Source of the DNA: Candidatus Nanopelagicales bacterium
GTDB taxonomy: Bacteria; Actinomycetota; Actinomycetes; S36-B12; CAIYMF01
DNA length: 64,000 nt
Assembly (NCBI GenBank): GCA_017848795.1
Contig: JAFIHG010000043.1
Location: forward strand, 1 to 64,000
Direction of reading: 5' to 3'
Part shown: in pieces, positions 25,826-36,766 of the stretch
Position numbering within the stretch: position 1 is the stretch's first letter
Layout of the letters: the number at the start of each line of letters is the position of its first letter
Made by a program: the position numbers and the translations under genes
Notes under the pieces: model-generated
Seen by the model: only the letters and a program-made list of their open reading frames with translations
Told to the model about the DNA's origin: nothing
Databases searched by the model: none

Positions 25826-26823
25826 GCAACGACCGAGCGCCCGAGCGCCGGTGGGCCTCCCCGGAGGAGCTCGCCGTACGGGCTGCCGTACGCCACGCGC
25901 TGGCCGACCTGCCCGCCGGATCCCTCGTCCTTGTCGCGTGCAGCGGCGGACCGGACTCGGTCGCGCTCGCGGGCGCGGCCGGATTCGTCGCCCCCCGGGC
26001 CGGGCTGCGCTGCGGCGCGGTCGTCGTCGACCACGGCCTGCAGGAGGGGTCGGCGCAGGTGGCCGCCCGTACGGCGGACTGGTTGCGGACCCTCGCCGAC
26101 CCGGTGGAGCTCGCGTCGGTCCACGTCGACCCGGCCGAGCCCGGAGGCCCGGAGGCGGCAGCCCGTGCCGCCCGGTACACCGCACTGGAACAGGCGGCAG
26201 CGCGTACCGGTGCGGCGGGCGTGCTGCTGGGGCACACGCGCGAGGACCAGGCCGAGACGGTCCTGCTGCGCCTGGCGCGCGGGTCCGGCGCGCGCAGCCT
26301 GGCGGGCATGGCGCCGGTGCGCGGGATCTATCGGCGGCCGCTGCTGGGACTGGCGCGCGCGGACGTGCGCGCCGCCGTACCGCCCGGCGCGCCGGTGTGG
26401 GAGGACCCGCACAACGTCCACCGCGGGTACGCCCGGGTGCGGGTGCGCCTGGACGTGCTGCCGGCCCTCGCCGCGGCGGTCGGGCCGGGCGCTGTCGCCG
26501 CGCTCGCCCGTACCGCCGACCTGCTGCGCGCCGACGCCGACGCCCTCGACGGCTGGGCCGCCGAGCGGTACGGCGCGCTGCGCGACGCCGACGGACTGGC
26601 CCTCGACGGGCTCGCCGCGCTGCCGGAGGCGGTACGGCGCCGGGTGCTGCGCCGGGCCGCGATCGACGCCGGCGCGCCCGGTGGCGATCTGTCCGCCGAG
26701 CACGTCGCGGCCCTGGACGACCTGGTGGTGCGCTGGCGCGGCCAGGGCCCGCCGGCCCTGCCCGGCCCGCTCACCGCGGAACGCCGCTGTGGCAGGCTCT
26801 GGTTCGGCCGAGCGCCCGACTAA
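25822..26823 (+). CDS. tilS: tRNA(Ile)-lysidine synthetase
   Basis: A 333-residue enzyme that attaches lysine to C34 of the CAU-anticodon tRNA-Ile using ATP, so that it reads AUA. GTG 25822 overlaps the upstream TGA. The P-loop [10 protein letters not shown] is at residues 40-49, VVVDHGLQ and [18 protein letters not shown] are the next conserved blocks, and [10 protein letters not shown] marks the end of the catalytic domain. A short C-terminal domain follows, as in actinobacterial TilS, lacking the large E. coli extension. An essential gene in most bacteria. Confidence 0.96.
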   Translation: MSNDRAPERRWASPEELAVRAAVRHALADLPAGSLVLVACSGGPDSVALAGAAGFVAPRAGLRCGAVVVDHGLQEGSAQVAARTADWLRTLADPVELASVHVDPAEPGGPEAAARAARYTALEQAAARTGAAGVLLGHTREDQAETVLLRLARGSGARSLAGMAPVRGIYRRPLLGLARADVRAAVPPGAPVWEDPHNVHRGYARVRVRLDVLPALAAAVGPGAVAALARTADLLRADADALDGWAAERYGALRDADGLALDGLAALPEAVRRRVLRRAAIDAGAPGGDLSAEHVAALDDLVVRWRGQGPPALPGPLTAERRCGRLWFGRAPD

Positions 26824-26848
26824 CCAGACCGACAGGCAGGAGCGGTAC

Positions 26849-27403
26849 GTGCAGCCCAGTGACCTCGGCCGCGACCTCGAGAAGGTCCTCATCGACGAGG
26901 ACGCGATAACCGCCAAGGTGGCGGAGCTGGCGGCCGCGATCGACCGGGACTACGCGGACCGGCCGGTGCTGCTCGTCGGAGTCCTCAAGGGCGCCGTGAT
27001 GATCATGGCCGACCTGGCGCGGGCGATGTCCCTGCCGGTCGAGATGGACTGGATGGCGGTCTCGTCGTACGGGTCGGGCACCAAGAGCAGCGGGGTCGTA
27101 CGGATCCTCAAGGACCTCGACAAGGACATCACCGGCAAGCACGTGCTGGTAGTCGAGGACATCCTCGACACCGGGCTCACCCTGTCCTGGCTGGTACGCA
27201 ACCTGCGCTCGCGGGGGCCGGCGAGCGTGCAGGTGTGCACCTTCCTGCGCAAGCCCGAGGCGGTGAAGGTCGACGTACCGGTCGCCTACCTCGGTTTCGA
27301 CATCCCGAACGAGTTCGTCGTCGGGTACGGCCTGGACTACGCCGAGCGGTACCGCAACCTGCGCGTCGTCGGCACCCTCGCCCCCCACGTCTACGGCGGC
27401 TGA
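26849..27403 (+). CDS. hpt: Hypoxanthine(-guanine) phosphoribosyltransferase
   Basis: A 184-residue purine salvage enzyme transferring ribose-5-phosphate from PRPP to hypoxanthine or guanine. GTG 26849 has CAGGAG seven bases upstream. [19 protein letters not shown] is the N-terminal block, [11 protein letters not shown] the flexible loop, [15 protein letters not shown] the PRPP motif and [22 protein letters not shown] the purine-binding tail. Its position between tilS and ftsH is conserved across actinobacteria. Confidence 0.97.
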   Translation: MQPSDLGRDLEKVLIDEDAITAKVAELAAAIDRDYADRPVLLVGVLKGAVMIMADLARAMSLPVEMDWMAVSSYGSGTKSSGVVRILKDLDKDITGKHVLVVEDILDTGLTLSWLVRNLRSRGPASVQVCTFLRKPEAVKVDVPVAYLGFDIPNEFVVGYGLDYAERYRNLRVVGTLAPHVYGG

Positions 27404-27456
27404 CCCCGCACTCCGGCGCAACCCACCGGCGCTCGGCTGGGACGGGACGCGGCGGA

Positions 27457-27636
27457 GTTCACCGACGGTGAACGCGCGGAACACCGGGTGAGTACGTACC
27501 GTTGTCCTACCGGGTGGACTGTCACCCGGGCCCGCTGCCGACTCCGTACGGCCGCGTGCTGCGGTGTACCGTCGTCCCTTCGGAAGGGGCTGCGCCGGCG
27601 CCCCCCGTACCCGGTGCCGGGACGCTCGGCACCGGG
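27457..27636 (+). promoter_or_regulatory. Structured upstream region of ftsH
   Basis: Three perfect inverted repeats lie in the 289-bp gap before ftsH: GTTCACC-GAC-GGTGAAC (27457-27473), CCGGGTG-N6-CACCCGG (27510-27529) and CCCGGTGCC-N9-GGCACCGGG (27610-27636). The first looks like a protein operator; the later two could be stem-loops in a long 5' leader. No riboswitch class is recognised. Confidence 0.45.
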
Positions 27637-27692
27637 AGCCCTGCCGGCGAGCAGTCACACGGGTCAGGAGGGTGGGGCCGGCGCCCCGCATC

Positions 27693-29698
<2,006 letters not shown>

Positions 29699-29702
<4 letters not shown>

Positions 29703-30337
29703 GCCGCGACGTGGGGGGTGCGGCCCGGCGCGAAGGGGAGGTCGTCCCGCTCGCGCCCGACGCGCGGGCGCCCGCCGTCGACCACGCCCGCGCCGAGGCG
29801 GCCGTGCGCGAGCTGCTGCTCGCGGTCGGGGAGGACCCGGACCGGGAGGGGCTGCGCGACACCCCGGCGCGCGTCGCCCGGTCGTACGCCGAGCTGTTCG
29901 CCGGGCTGCGCCAGCGTCCCGAGGACGTCCTCACCACCACGTTCGACCTCGGCCACGACGAGATGGTGCTGGTACGCGACATCGAGCTGTACTCGATGTG
30001 CGAGCACCATCTGGTGCCGTTCCACGGCGTGGCGCACGTCGGCTACATCCCGAACCTGAGCGGGCAGATCACCGGACTGTCCAAGCTGGCCCGGCTGGTC
30101 GAGGTGTTCGCCCGGCGCCCGCAGGTGCAGGAGCGCCTCACCAGCCAGGTGGCCGACGCGCTCGTCGACATCCTCGAACCGCGCGGCGCGATCGTGATCA
30201 TCGAGTGCGAGCACCTGTGCATGTCGATGCGGGGGGTGCGCAAGCCCGGGGCGCGTACCACCACCAGTGCGGTACGCGGCCAGCTGCGCGACCCCGCCAC
30301 CCGGGCCGAGGCGATGAGCCTCATCCTGAGCCGGTAG
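29699..30337 (+). CDS. folE: GTP cyclohydrolase I
   Basis: A 212-residue enzyme making 7,8-dihydroneopterin triphosphate from GTP, the first step of folate synthesis. [21 protein letters not shown] carries one zinc cysteine and the two histidines, and [18 protein letters not shown] carries the second cysteine and the GTP loop. The N-terminal 30 residues are variable. It is translationally coupled to ftsH and leads the contiguous folE-folP-folB-folK set. Confidence 0.97.
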
Positions 30338-30344
30338 GCCACCG

Positions 30345-31271
30345 GTGCTCGTCGACCTGGTCAGCCGTCCCAGCCCGGCCCCCAGCGGGCTGCCGGAGCA
30401 GCTGACGGCGCGCTCGCGGCGCCGGTCGCTGGTCATGGGCATCCTCAACGTCACGCCGGACTCGTTCTCCGACGGCGGGCGCTTCCTCGACCCGCGGCTC
30501 GCCGTCGCGCGCGGTCTCGCGCTGCACGCGGCGGGCGCCGACCTGGTCGACGTCGGCGGGGAGTCGACCCGGCCCGGCGCGTCGCGGGTCGGCGTGCAGG
30601 AGGAACTGCGCCGGGTGCTGCCGGTCGTGGCGGCGCTGGCCGAACGCGGGGTCGCGGTGTCGATCGACACCATGCGGGCGCAGGTCGCGCTCGCCGCGCT
30701 GGACGCCGGTGCGGTGCTCGTGAACGACGTGAGCGGCGGGCTCGGCGATCCCGACATGCTCCCCGCGATCGCGCCGCTCACCGTCCCGTACGTCGCGATG
30801 CACTGGCGCGGGCACTCGGACCGGATGAGCGAGCTGGCCCAGTACGACGATGTGGTCCTCGACGTGTGCCGCGAGCTGTCGGAGCGCCTGGCCTGCGCCG
30901 TGGCCGCCGGTGTCGACACGACCCGCGTGGTGCTCGACCCGGGGCTCGGTTTCGCCAAGCACGCCCACCACAACTGGGCGCTGCTGCGCCGCTTCGACGC
31001 GCTGCTCGCCCTGGGACGTCCGGTGCTGGTCGGTACGTCACGCAAGCGCTTCCTCGGGGAGCTGCTGGCCACCGGCGGCCCGGGTGAGCGCCGGCCGCGA
31101 CCGGTCTCCGAACGTGACGAGGCGACCGCGGCCACGACGGCGCTCGCCGCAGCCGCGGGCGCCTGGTGCGTACGGGTCCACGACACCGCCGGCTGCCTGG
31201 ACGCGGTGCGGGTCGCGGCGGCCTGGACCGGGCGCACCGACGCACACGGGGAACCGGTGGGCGATGACTGA
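30345..31271 (+). CDS. folP: Dihydropteroate synthase
   Basis: A 308-residue TIM-barrel enzyme condensing p-aminobenzoate with hydroxymethyl-dihydropterin pyrophosphate; it is the sulfonamide target. VMGILNVTPDSFSDGG is the first signature (pyrophosphate loop), DVGGESTRPGA the second, and LDPGLGFAKHAHHNW and VGTSRKRFLGEL give the pterin and phosphate sites. GTG 30345 begins eight bases after folE; a residue later, another in-frame start is possible at the VMGIL region but would truncate the barrel. Overlaps folB by 8 bp. Confidence 0.96.
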   Translation: MLVDLVSRPSPAPSGLPEQLTARSRRRSLVMGILNVTPDSFSDGGRFLDPRLAVARGLALHAAGADLVDVGGESTRPGASRVGVQEELRRVLPVVAALAERGVAVSIDTMRAQVALAALDAGAVLVNDVSGGLGDPDMLPAIAPLTVPYVAMHWRGHSDRMSELAQYDDVVLDVCRELSERLACAVAAGVDTTRVVLDPGLGFAKHAHHNWALLRRFDALLALGRPVLVGTSRKRFLGELLATGGPGERRPRPVSERDEATAATTALAAAAGAWCVRVHDTAGCLDAVRVAAAWTGRTDAHGEPVGDD

Positions 31272-31644
31272 CGGGCTGCTGGCCGGGATGGACCGCATCA
31301 CCGTGACCGGTATCGAGGCCTTCGGCTTCCACGGCGTACTCGCGGAGGAACGGTCCCAGGGGCAGACCTTCCGGGTCGACGTCACGTTGGGCGTCGACAC
31401 CCGCAGAGCGGCGGCGTCCGACGACCTCGCTGCCACCGTCGACTACGGAGTGGTGGCGCAGGTCGTGGCGGCGCAGGTGGCCGGTGAGCCACGCGACCTG
31501 ATCGAGACCGTCGCCGAGCAGATCGCCGACGCCTGCCTCGCGCGCCCGGGCGTACATGCCGTACGGGTCACCGTGCACAAGCCGCAGGCGCCGATCCCGG
31601 TGCCGTTCGACGACGTCACCGTCACGATCGAGCGACCGCGATGA
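31264..31644 (+). CDS. folB: Dihydroneopterin aldolase
   Basis: A 126-residue enzyme that splits dihydroneopterin into hydroxymethyl-dihydropterin and glycolaldehyde. ITVTGIEAFGFHGVLAEER is the conserved start with the active-site region, TVDYGVVAQVV the helix facing the pterin, and LIETVAEQIAD plus VTVHKPQAPIP the C-terminal signature with the catalytic lysine. ATG 31264 lies inside folP; ATG 31288 is an alternative start. Overlaps folK by ATGA. Confidence 0.95.
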   Translation: MTDGLLAGMDRITVTGIEAFGFHGVLAEERSQGQTFRVDVTLGVDTRRAAASDDLAATVDYGVVAQVVAAQVAGEPRDLIETVAEQIADACLARPGVHAVRVTVHKPQAPIPVPFDDVTVTIERPR

Positions 31645-32156
31645 GCGAGCGGGCCGTACGCACCGTCGCCTACTCGCTCGGGGCGAACCTGGGCGACCGG
31701 CTGGCCACGCTGCAGGGCGCGGTCGACCTGTTGGCGGCGAGCCTGCTGGTGCACGACGTGCGGGTCTCCCCGGTCTACGAGACCCTCCCGGTCGGCGGCC
31801 CGCCGCAGCCGGACTACCTCAACGCCGTCGTCGTGTGCCGCTCCGACGCCGCGCCCCTGGAGCTGCTCGGGCTGTCCTACCTGGTCGAACAGGCACACGG
31901 CCGCACCCGCGAGGAGCGCTGGGGAGCCCGTACGCTCGACGTCGACCTGCTGGCGGTCGGCGAGGTGGAGAGCGGGGACCCGGCCCTCACGCTGCCCCAC
32001 CCGCGGGCCCACGAACGCGCGTTCGTGCTGCTGCCCTGGCGCGACGTCGACGCCGGGGCGCAGCTCGCCGGACACGGCACGGTCGCCGAGCTGGCGGGCG
32101 CGCTGGCCGCCGACGGAGTGCGGCGTACCGCCGACCTGCTGGTGGTGCAGCGATGA
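31641..32156 (+). CDS. folK: 2-amino-4-hydroxy-6-hydroxymethyldihydropteridine pyrophosphokinase
   Basis: A 171-residue HPPK that transfers pyrophosphate from ATP to hydroxymethyl-dihydropterin, giving the folP substrate. AYSLGANLGDR opens the fold, DYLNAVVVCRSD carries the pterin-contact Asn, and RWGARTLDVDLLAVG is the family signature with the Mg-binding aspartates; LPHPRAHERAFVLLP follows. ATGA overlaps on both sides show tight coupling to folB and the DUF3180 gene. Confidence 0.97.
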   Translation: MSERAVRTVAYSLGANLGDRLATLQGAVDLLAASLLVHDVRVSPVYETLPVGGPPQPDYLNAVVVCRSDAAPLELLGLSYLVEQAHGRTREERWGARTLDVDLLAVGEVESGDPALTLPHPRAHERAFVLLPWRDVDAGAQLAGHGTVAELAGALAADGVRRTADLLVVQR

Positions 32157-32680
32157 AGCCGACCCGGATCCGGTTGCTGCTGGCCGTCGCCGTCCTGGGC
32201 GGCGCGCTCGGCTGGGCCACGACGTTCGTGATCGACGAGCGGTTCGGGCACTACCTGTCGGTGCCGTGGACCGCCCCGATGACGTTCCTGCTGCTGGGCA
32301 TCGCGCTGCTGCTCTGGACCCGTTCGGTACGCGCCCGGCTCGCCCGCAAACCGGGCACCCGCCCGCTGCCGCCCATCGTCGCCGCCCGTACCGCCGCGCT
32401 CGCCATGGCGGCCTCGCGGGTCGGAGCCTTCTTCTTCGGCTGGTACCTCGGGGTGATCGTCGCGTTCCTGCACGCGCTGGACGTGCCGGCGGTCCAGGTC
32501 TCGGCGTTGTCCTCCGGTGGCTGTGTGCTGGGCGCGCTGCTCGTCGCGGTCGCGGCGCTGTGGCTCGAGCGCAGCTGCCGGCTCCCCGACCCGCCACCGG
32601 ACGAGGACGGCGGCAAGGAGCGGACGGCGAGCCGCTCGCCCGGCGTCGGGCCGGCCCCCAGCCGCGTCACCCACCCCTGA
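32153..32680 (+). CDS. DUF3180 family membrane protein
   Basis: A 175-residue protein overlapping folK by ATGA. Four hydrophobic helices are visible at about 7-28, 42-58, 82-106 and 118-140, with a Pro/Asp/Arg-rich cytoplasmic tail. ARTAALAMAASRVGAFFFGWYLG is the best conserved part of DUF3180 proteins, which follow folK in nearly all actinobacteria. Function unknown; there is no evidence that it acts in folate metabolism beyond location. Confidence 0.88.
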   Translation: MKPTRIRLLLAVAVLGGALGWATTFVIDERFGHYLSVPWTAPMTFLLLGIALLLWTRSVRARLARKPGTRPLPPIVAARTAALAMAASRVGAFFFGWYLGVIVAFLHALDVPAVQVSALSSGGCVLGALLVAVAALWLERSCRLPDPPPDEDGGKERTASRSPGVGPAPSRVTHP

Positions 32681-32704
32681 GCGTTTCGACCCCGTCCCGA
32701 CTGT

Positions 32705-32781
32705 CCCGACGTCACTGTCCTGGTGGCGGCTTTCGGGCGGTTCCTGGCCGGGTTCTCGACCACCGGCACAGTGACGTCGGG
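32705..32781. repeat. Long imperfect inverted repeat after the folate operon
   Basis: CCCGACGTCACTGT (32705-32718) pairs perfectly with 32768-32781, and GGTGG (32722-32726) pairs with CCACC (32760-32764). It begins 24 bases after the DUF3180 stop and ends 11 bases before the -10 box of the next gene. It could end the folate transcript, but no T-run follows. Confidence 0.7.
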
Positions 32782-32791
32782 GAGGGCGGGT

Positions 32792-32797
32792 TAGATT
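32792..32797 (+). promoter_or_regulatory. -10 box of a leaderless promoter
   Basis: TAGATT lies seven bases before ATG 32805 and there is no ribosome-binding site in between. Confidence 0.6.
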
Positions 32798-32804
32798 CCT
32801 GGGC

Positions 32805-33092
32805 ATGGACACCACCGGTGAGGTGCTCGAAGACCTGCCGTACGGCGAGCTGCGCGACCGGGCGTTCGCGCTCGCCGAGCAGCGCCGTGACCTCGGGTTC
32901 TTCATGGACCTGCTCAGCCACACCAGCGCGCTGAACGCTGTCGCCACCGAAGGCGGCTCGCTCGGAGACATCGGCGGGAGCATCTCCGAGAGCATCAACG
33001 CCGCCCGTCAGGTGTTCGGCGACGACGGGGTCGGCGAGCTCGAACCGTTGTTCCGCGCCCGCTTCGCGACGTACCTGCGCGAGCACGGCTAG
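32805..33092 (+). CDS. Small hypothetical protein, alpha-helical
   Basis: A 95-residue acidic protein with no signal or membrane helix. The first 40 residues (LEDLPYGELRDRAFALAEQRRDLGFFMDLLSH) form a helical pair; the middle GGSLGDIGGSISESINAARQVFGD is followed by a helix ending LREHG. Similar short proteins occur downstream of the folate cluster in related actinobacteria as far as I can recall. No function is known. Convergent with the osmoprotectant transporter operon. Confidence 0.75.
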   Translation: MDTTGEVLEDLPYGELRDRAFALAEQRRDLGFFMDLLSHTSALNAVATEGGSLGDIGGSISESINAARQVFGDDGVGELEPLFRARFATYLREHG

Positions 33093-33149
33093 CCCCGCGA
33101 CAACGGCTGGCCGGGTCTTGGTGCGCCGGGCGCGCCGACCACGTTGGTG

Positions 33150-34070
33150 CTAGCCGAGGTTCTTGCTCGCCAGCCAGTTCTTGGCGATCGTGGCCGGGTC
33201 GGTCTTGTCGACCTCGGCCTGCTTGACCAGGTCGGCGAGCTGCTCGGTGTCGAGGGCGGCCGAGACCGCGTTGAGCGTGCTCGTGACCGTGTCATCGACC
33301 TTGTCGGTGCGGATCAGCGGGACGACGTTCTGCGCCGCGAACAGGTTCTTCGGGTCCTGCAGCACCACGAAGTCGTTCTCCGCGATCGCCGACTGGGTGG
33401 TGAACAGGTTCGCCGCCTGCACGATGCCGCTCTTGAGCGCCTGCACGGTGAGCGGCCCGGCGACGTCCAGCGGCTTGAACGACTTGAAGTTCAGCCCGTA
33501 CACCTTCTTCAGACCCGGCACGCCGGTCTCGCGGGTCTTCCACTCCGGGGGTCCGCCGAGCACCATCTGGCTGGCGTACGGCGCCAGGTCGGCGATGGTC
33601 GTGAGGTGGTCCTTCTCCGCCGTCTCCTTGGTGACGACCACGGCGTCCTTGTCCTCGGCGCTCGACATGTCGAGGACGGAGAGGCCCTCGGGCAGCGCAG
33701 CCTTGAGCGCGGTGTAGACGCCCTCCGGGTCGACCGCTGTCGCGTTCTTGTCGAAGTACTGCAGCAGCACGCCGGTGTACTCCGGGATCACGCTGATGGA
33801 CCCGTCCTCGAGGCTCGGGATGTACGTCTCACGCGAGCCGATGTTCAGCCGGGTCTGCACGTTGAGTCCCTTGCCCTGCAGCGCCTGCGCGTAGATCTCG
33901 GCGAGCACCACGTTCTCCGGGAAGTTGGCCGACCCGACCACGATCGTGCCGGCGTCGGCGGGAGGCGCCGACGAGGTGTCGGGCGCGAGCGCGTCGCTGC
34001 CGCCGCAGCCGGCGAGGGTCAGCGCGGCGCCGACGAGGCCGGCGACGACGGCGAGACGGGTGCGTTTCAT
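33150..34070 (-). CDS. Glycine betaine/choline-type ABC transporter substrate-binding lipoprotein
   Basis: A 306-residue OpuBC/ProX-like protein. ATG 34070 follows GGAGAAG. The signal peptide ends in LTLAGC, so the mature protein is lipid-anchored. TIVVGSANFPENVVLAEIYAQAL is the typical N-terminus of OpuAC-type binding proteins; YIPSLEDGSISVIPEYTG and the NDFVVLQDPKNLF segment also fit. It delivers compatible solutes such as glycine betaine, choline or carnitine to the permeases. It is the last gene of the operon, 49 bp after the permease. Confidence 0.92.
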   Translation of the reverse strand: MKRTRLAVVAGLVGAALTLAGCGGSDALAPDTSSAPPADAGTIVVGSANFPENVVLAEIYAQALQGKGLNVQTRLNIGSRETYIPSLEDGSISVIPEYTGVLLQYFDKNATAVDPEGVYTALKAALPEGLSVLDMSSAEDKDAVVVTKETAEKDHLTTIADLAPYASQMVLGGPPEWKTRETGVPGLKKVYGLNFKSFKPLDVAGPLTVQALKSGIVQAANLFTTQSAIAENDFVVLQDPKNLFAAQNVVPLIRTDKVDDTVTSTLNAVSAALDTEQLADLVKQAEVDKTDPATIAKNWLASKNLG

Positions 34071-34119
34071 GGGCTTCTCCAGTCGGTGACGATTCGGGGC
34101 TCCGGGCCGCGGGCACGGT

Positions 34120-34887
34120 TCAGACCGGGTCGAGCACGCGGTCTCCTTCGCTGCCGGCACCGCCTGCGACGGGTCCGGCGCTCGGAGGGTCAGCGGCGGT
34201 ACGACGATACCGGCCGGTCAGACCGCGCGAGACGGTGATCCGCTGCACCCCGGCGATGAGCAGGTCCGCCAGCAGGGCGAGCACGGCGACCAGCACCGCA
34301 CCGGCGAGCATCTGCGGGAAGTCGTGCGTGGCCTGCCCGTCGATGATGTAGCGCCCGAGCCCGCCGAGGGAGACGTACGCCGCAATCGTGGCGGTCGCGA
34401 TGATCTGCAGCGTGGCGCTGCGCAGCCCGGAGAACATCAGCGGCAGCGCGCAGGGCAGCTCGACGCGCCACAGCACCTGCCGGCCGGACATGCCCACGCC
34501 GTACGCCGCGTCACGGGCCGCCGGGTCGACGTTCTGGATCCCCGCGTACGTGCCGCTGAGCACCGGTGGCACGCCGAGGACGACCAATGCCACGAGCGAG
34601 GGGATCACGAAGGCGAGGTCGTTGCCGATGAGCGGCGCGATGATCAGGACGAACAGCACCAGCAGGCCCAGCGTGGGAAGGGCCCGCAGCCCGTTGGCGA
34701 TCCCGGCGACGATGAACGTGCCGCGGCCGGTGTGCCCGATCCACAGTCCGGCGGGTACGGCGATCGCGCACGCCACCGCGAGCGTGACGAGCGAGTAGAC
34801 GACGTGCTCGAGCGTGCGTACGGGTACGCCGTCGCTGCCGGTCCAGTTCGCCGGGTCGGTGAGCCACGCGAGCATCAGATCGATCAC
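34120..34887 (-). CDS. Osmoprotectant ABC transporter permease (OpuBD/OpuBB type)
   Basis: A 255-residue permease with six hydrophobic helices. GTG 34887 overlaps the upstream permease stop. LRALPTLGLLVLFVLI and the EAA-like loop DPAARDAAYGVGMSGRQVLWRVELPCALPLMFSG, read at residues about 150-180, are standard for the OpuB family. ATATIAAYVSLGGLGRYI follows. It forms a heterodimer channel with the adjacent permease. The tail of about 35 residues after the last helix is polar and Gly/Ala-rich. Confidence 0.92.
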   Translation of the reverse strand: MIDLMLAWLTDPANWTGSDGVPVRTLEHVVYSLVTLAVACAIAVPAGLWIGHTGRGTFIVAGIANGLRALPTLGLLVLFVLIIAPLIGNDLAFVIPSLVALVVLGVPPVLSGTYAGIQNVDPAARDAAYGVGMSGRQVLWRVELPCALPLMFSGLRSATLQIIATATIAAYVSLGGLGRYIIDGQATHDFPQMLAGAVLVAVLALLADLLIAGVQRITVSRGLTGRYRRTAADPPSAGPVAGGAGSEGDRVLDPV

Positions 34888-35537
34888 GCCTGGGCCGCCC
34901 GGGTCCACGGGGTGAGCCAGCGGGCCACCAGCAGGATGACGGCGTCGAGCAGGAAGGCGAGCAGCAGGCACAGCACGACGCCCCAGACGATCGGGACGAA
35001 GTAGAACAGCTGGAAGCCGCTGGTGAACAACTGGCCGAGCTGCGGCACCCCGATCAGCGCGGCGACGCTGACCAGGCTCACGTTCGACACGGCGGCCACG
35101 CGCAGCCCGGCCGCGATCACCGGTACCGCGATCGGCAGCTCCACCGCCACCAGCCGCCGGAAGCGGCGGTAGCCCATCGCGGTCGCGGCCGCCTGCACGT
35201 CCTCCGGCACGGCGGCGAGCCCGTCGGCGACGGTGCGCACCAGCAGCGCGACGGTGTAGAGGGTGAGCGCGACGACGACGTTGACCGGGTCGAGGATCTT
35301 GGTGCCGATGATCCCGGGAAGCGCGACGAACAGCGCGAGCGACGGTATCGTGTAGAGCAACCCGGTGAGCCCGACCATCGGGGTGTAGAGCCGCGGGATC
35401 CGGCGGCTCGCCCAGCCCAGCGGCAGGGCGAGGACGAGCCCGATCAGCAGCGGGATCACGGCGAGCTTGGTGTGCGCCCAGAACAGCGCGGTGACCTGCC
35501 CGGCGTTGTCCAGCAGCCAGGTGAAGTACTCGCTCAT
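34884..35537 (-). CDS. Osmoprotectant ABC transporter permease (OpuBB type)
   Basis: A 217-residue permease with about six helices. Its ATG overlaps the ATPase stop (ATGA). SEYFTWLLDNAGQVTALFWAH, then LYTIPSLALFVALPGIIG and the cytoplasmic loop VPEDVQAAATAMGYRRFRRLVAVELPIAVPV are OpuB-family landmarks. VSNVSLVSVAALIGVPQLGQL is the conserved helix near the C-terminus. It pairs with the downstream permease, and together with the CBS-containing ATPase forms an osmotically regulated importer. Confidence 0.92.
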   Translation of the reverse strand: MSEYFTWLLDNAGQVTALFWAHTKLAVIPLLIGLVLALPLGWASRRIPRLYTPMVGLTGLLYTIPSLALFVALPGIIGTKILDPVNVVVALTLYTVALLVRTVADGLAAVPEDVQAAATAMGYRRFRRLVAVELPIAVPVIAAGLRVAAVSNVSLVSVAALIGVPQLGQLFTSGFQLFYFVPIVWGVVLCLLLAFLLDAVILLVARWLTPWTRAAQA

Positions 35538-36676
35538 CCCGGCGTGCTCTTCTCGAGCGGCTCCGTGCTCCCGGCAGAGCTGGTCGGGCGCTCGCGCTCG
35601 GCCTCGATCAGGGCGAGCACCTCGCGGGCCGTGACGGTGCCCAGCAGCCGACCGGTGTCGTCGATGACGACGCCGCGACCGGCGGGCGAGGACAGCGCCG
35701 CGTCGAGCAGCGAACGCAGCGAACCGTCGCGACAGGCCGTCGTACCGCCGAGCTCGAGGTGGTCGGCGGCTGCGTCGCGGTGCCCGGCGCGCAGGTCGAG
35801 CCACCCCTGCGGGCGCTGTGCGTCATCGACGACGAGCAACCAGTCGTCGCCCGCGCCGCTGCGGTCGCCGTCGAGTGCAGCGCCGAGCCGCACCGTGCGC
35901 TCCTCGCGCAGTGCCGGGAGCTGCGCGTTCGAGAACGCCAGCGCCCGGTAGCCGCGGTCGCGGCCGACGAAGTCCGCCACGAAGTCGTCGTGCGGGTGGG
36001 CCAGCAGCTCGGCCGGCGGGGCGAGCTGGGCGAGCAGGCCACCCTGGCGCATCACCGCGACCTGATCACCGATGCGGATCGCCTCGTCGATGTCGTGGGT
36101 GACGAACACGATGGTCTTGTCCAGCTCGGCCTGCAGCCGCATCAGCTCGGTCTGCAGCTCCTCGCGCACGATCGGGTCGACCGCGCTGAACGGCTCGTCC
36201 ATCAACAGGATCGGCGGGTCCACGGCGAGCGCCCGGGCGACCCCGACGCGCTGCTGCTGACCGCCCGAGAGCTGCGCCGGGTAGCGGCGCGCCAGCCTGC
36301 GGTCCAGGCCCACCCGTTCGAGCAGCTCGTACGCGCGTTCCCTGGCCCGGGTGCGGCCCCACCCGACGAGCATCGGCACGGTCGCGATGTTGTCCACGAT
36401 GGTGCGGTGCGGGAACAGCCCGGCGTGCTGGATGACGTAGCCGATGCCGCGTCGCAGCGTCGCGGCGTCCTGCCCCGCGGTGTCCGTGCCGTCGATGAGG
36501 ATCTGGCCGGAGCTCAGCTCGATCATCCGGTTGATCATCCGCAGCGACGTGGTCTTGCCGCACCCGGAGGGCCCGACCAGCACCGTGATCTGCCCGGTCG
36601 GCGCCGTCAGCGACAGCGCGTCGACCGCGACGGTCCCGTCCGGGTACCGCTTGGTGACGGACTTGAACTCGATCAC
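35534..36676 (-). CDS. Osmoprotectant ABC transporter ATP-binding protein with C-terminal CBS-like region
   Basis: A 380-residue ATPase. GTG 36676 has AGGAGG seven bases upstream. VGPSGCGKTTSLRMINRM is Walker A, QLSGGQQQRVGVARAL the signature, and ILLMDEPFSAVDPIVREELQ the Walker B of OpuA/ProV proteins. Residues about 250-365 hold a divergent CBS pair (WLLVVDDAQRPQGWLDL and GVVIDDTGRLLGTVTAREVL), which in relatives senses ionic strength or c-di-AMP. First gene of the four-gene operon and divergent from the lyase homologue. Confidence 0.93.
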   Translation of the reverse strand: MIEFKSVTKRYPDGTVAVDALSLTAPTGQITVLVGPSGCGKTTSLRMINRMIELSSGQILIDGTDTAGQDAATLRRGIGYVIQHAGLFPHRTIVDNIATVPMLVGWGRTRARERAYELLERVGLDRRLARRYPAQLSGGQQQRVGVARALAVDPPILLMDEPFSAVDPIVREELQTELMRLQAELDKTIVFVTHDIDEAIRIGDQVAVMRQGGLLAQLAPPAELLAHPHDDFVADFVGRDRGYRALAFSNAQLPALREERTVRLGAALDGDRSGAGDDWLLVVDDAQRPQGWLDLRAGHRDAAADHLELGGTTACRDGSLRSLLDAALSSPAGRGVVIDDTGRLLGTVTAREVLALIEAERERPTSSAGSTEPLEKSTPG

Positions 36677-36754
36677 GCCCGTGCCTCCTGGGTGGGTCGA
36701 GCCGAACGACGCGTCGGCCCCGACCGGCGGCGCCGCGCGGGGAGCGCGACGATC

Positions 36755-36760
36755 CATACT
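36755..36760 (+). promoter_or_regulatory. -10 box of a leaderless promoter for the lyase homologue
   Basis: CATACT lies six bases before ATG 36767; the message would have no leader. Confidence 0.5.
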
Positions 36761-36766
36761 GATCGA

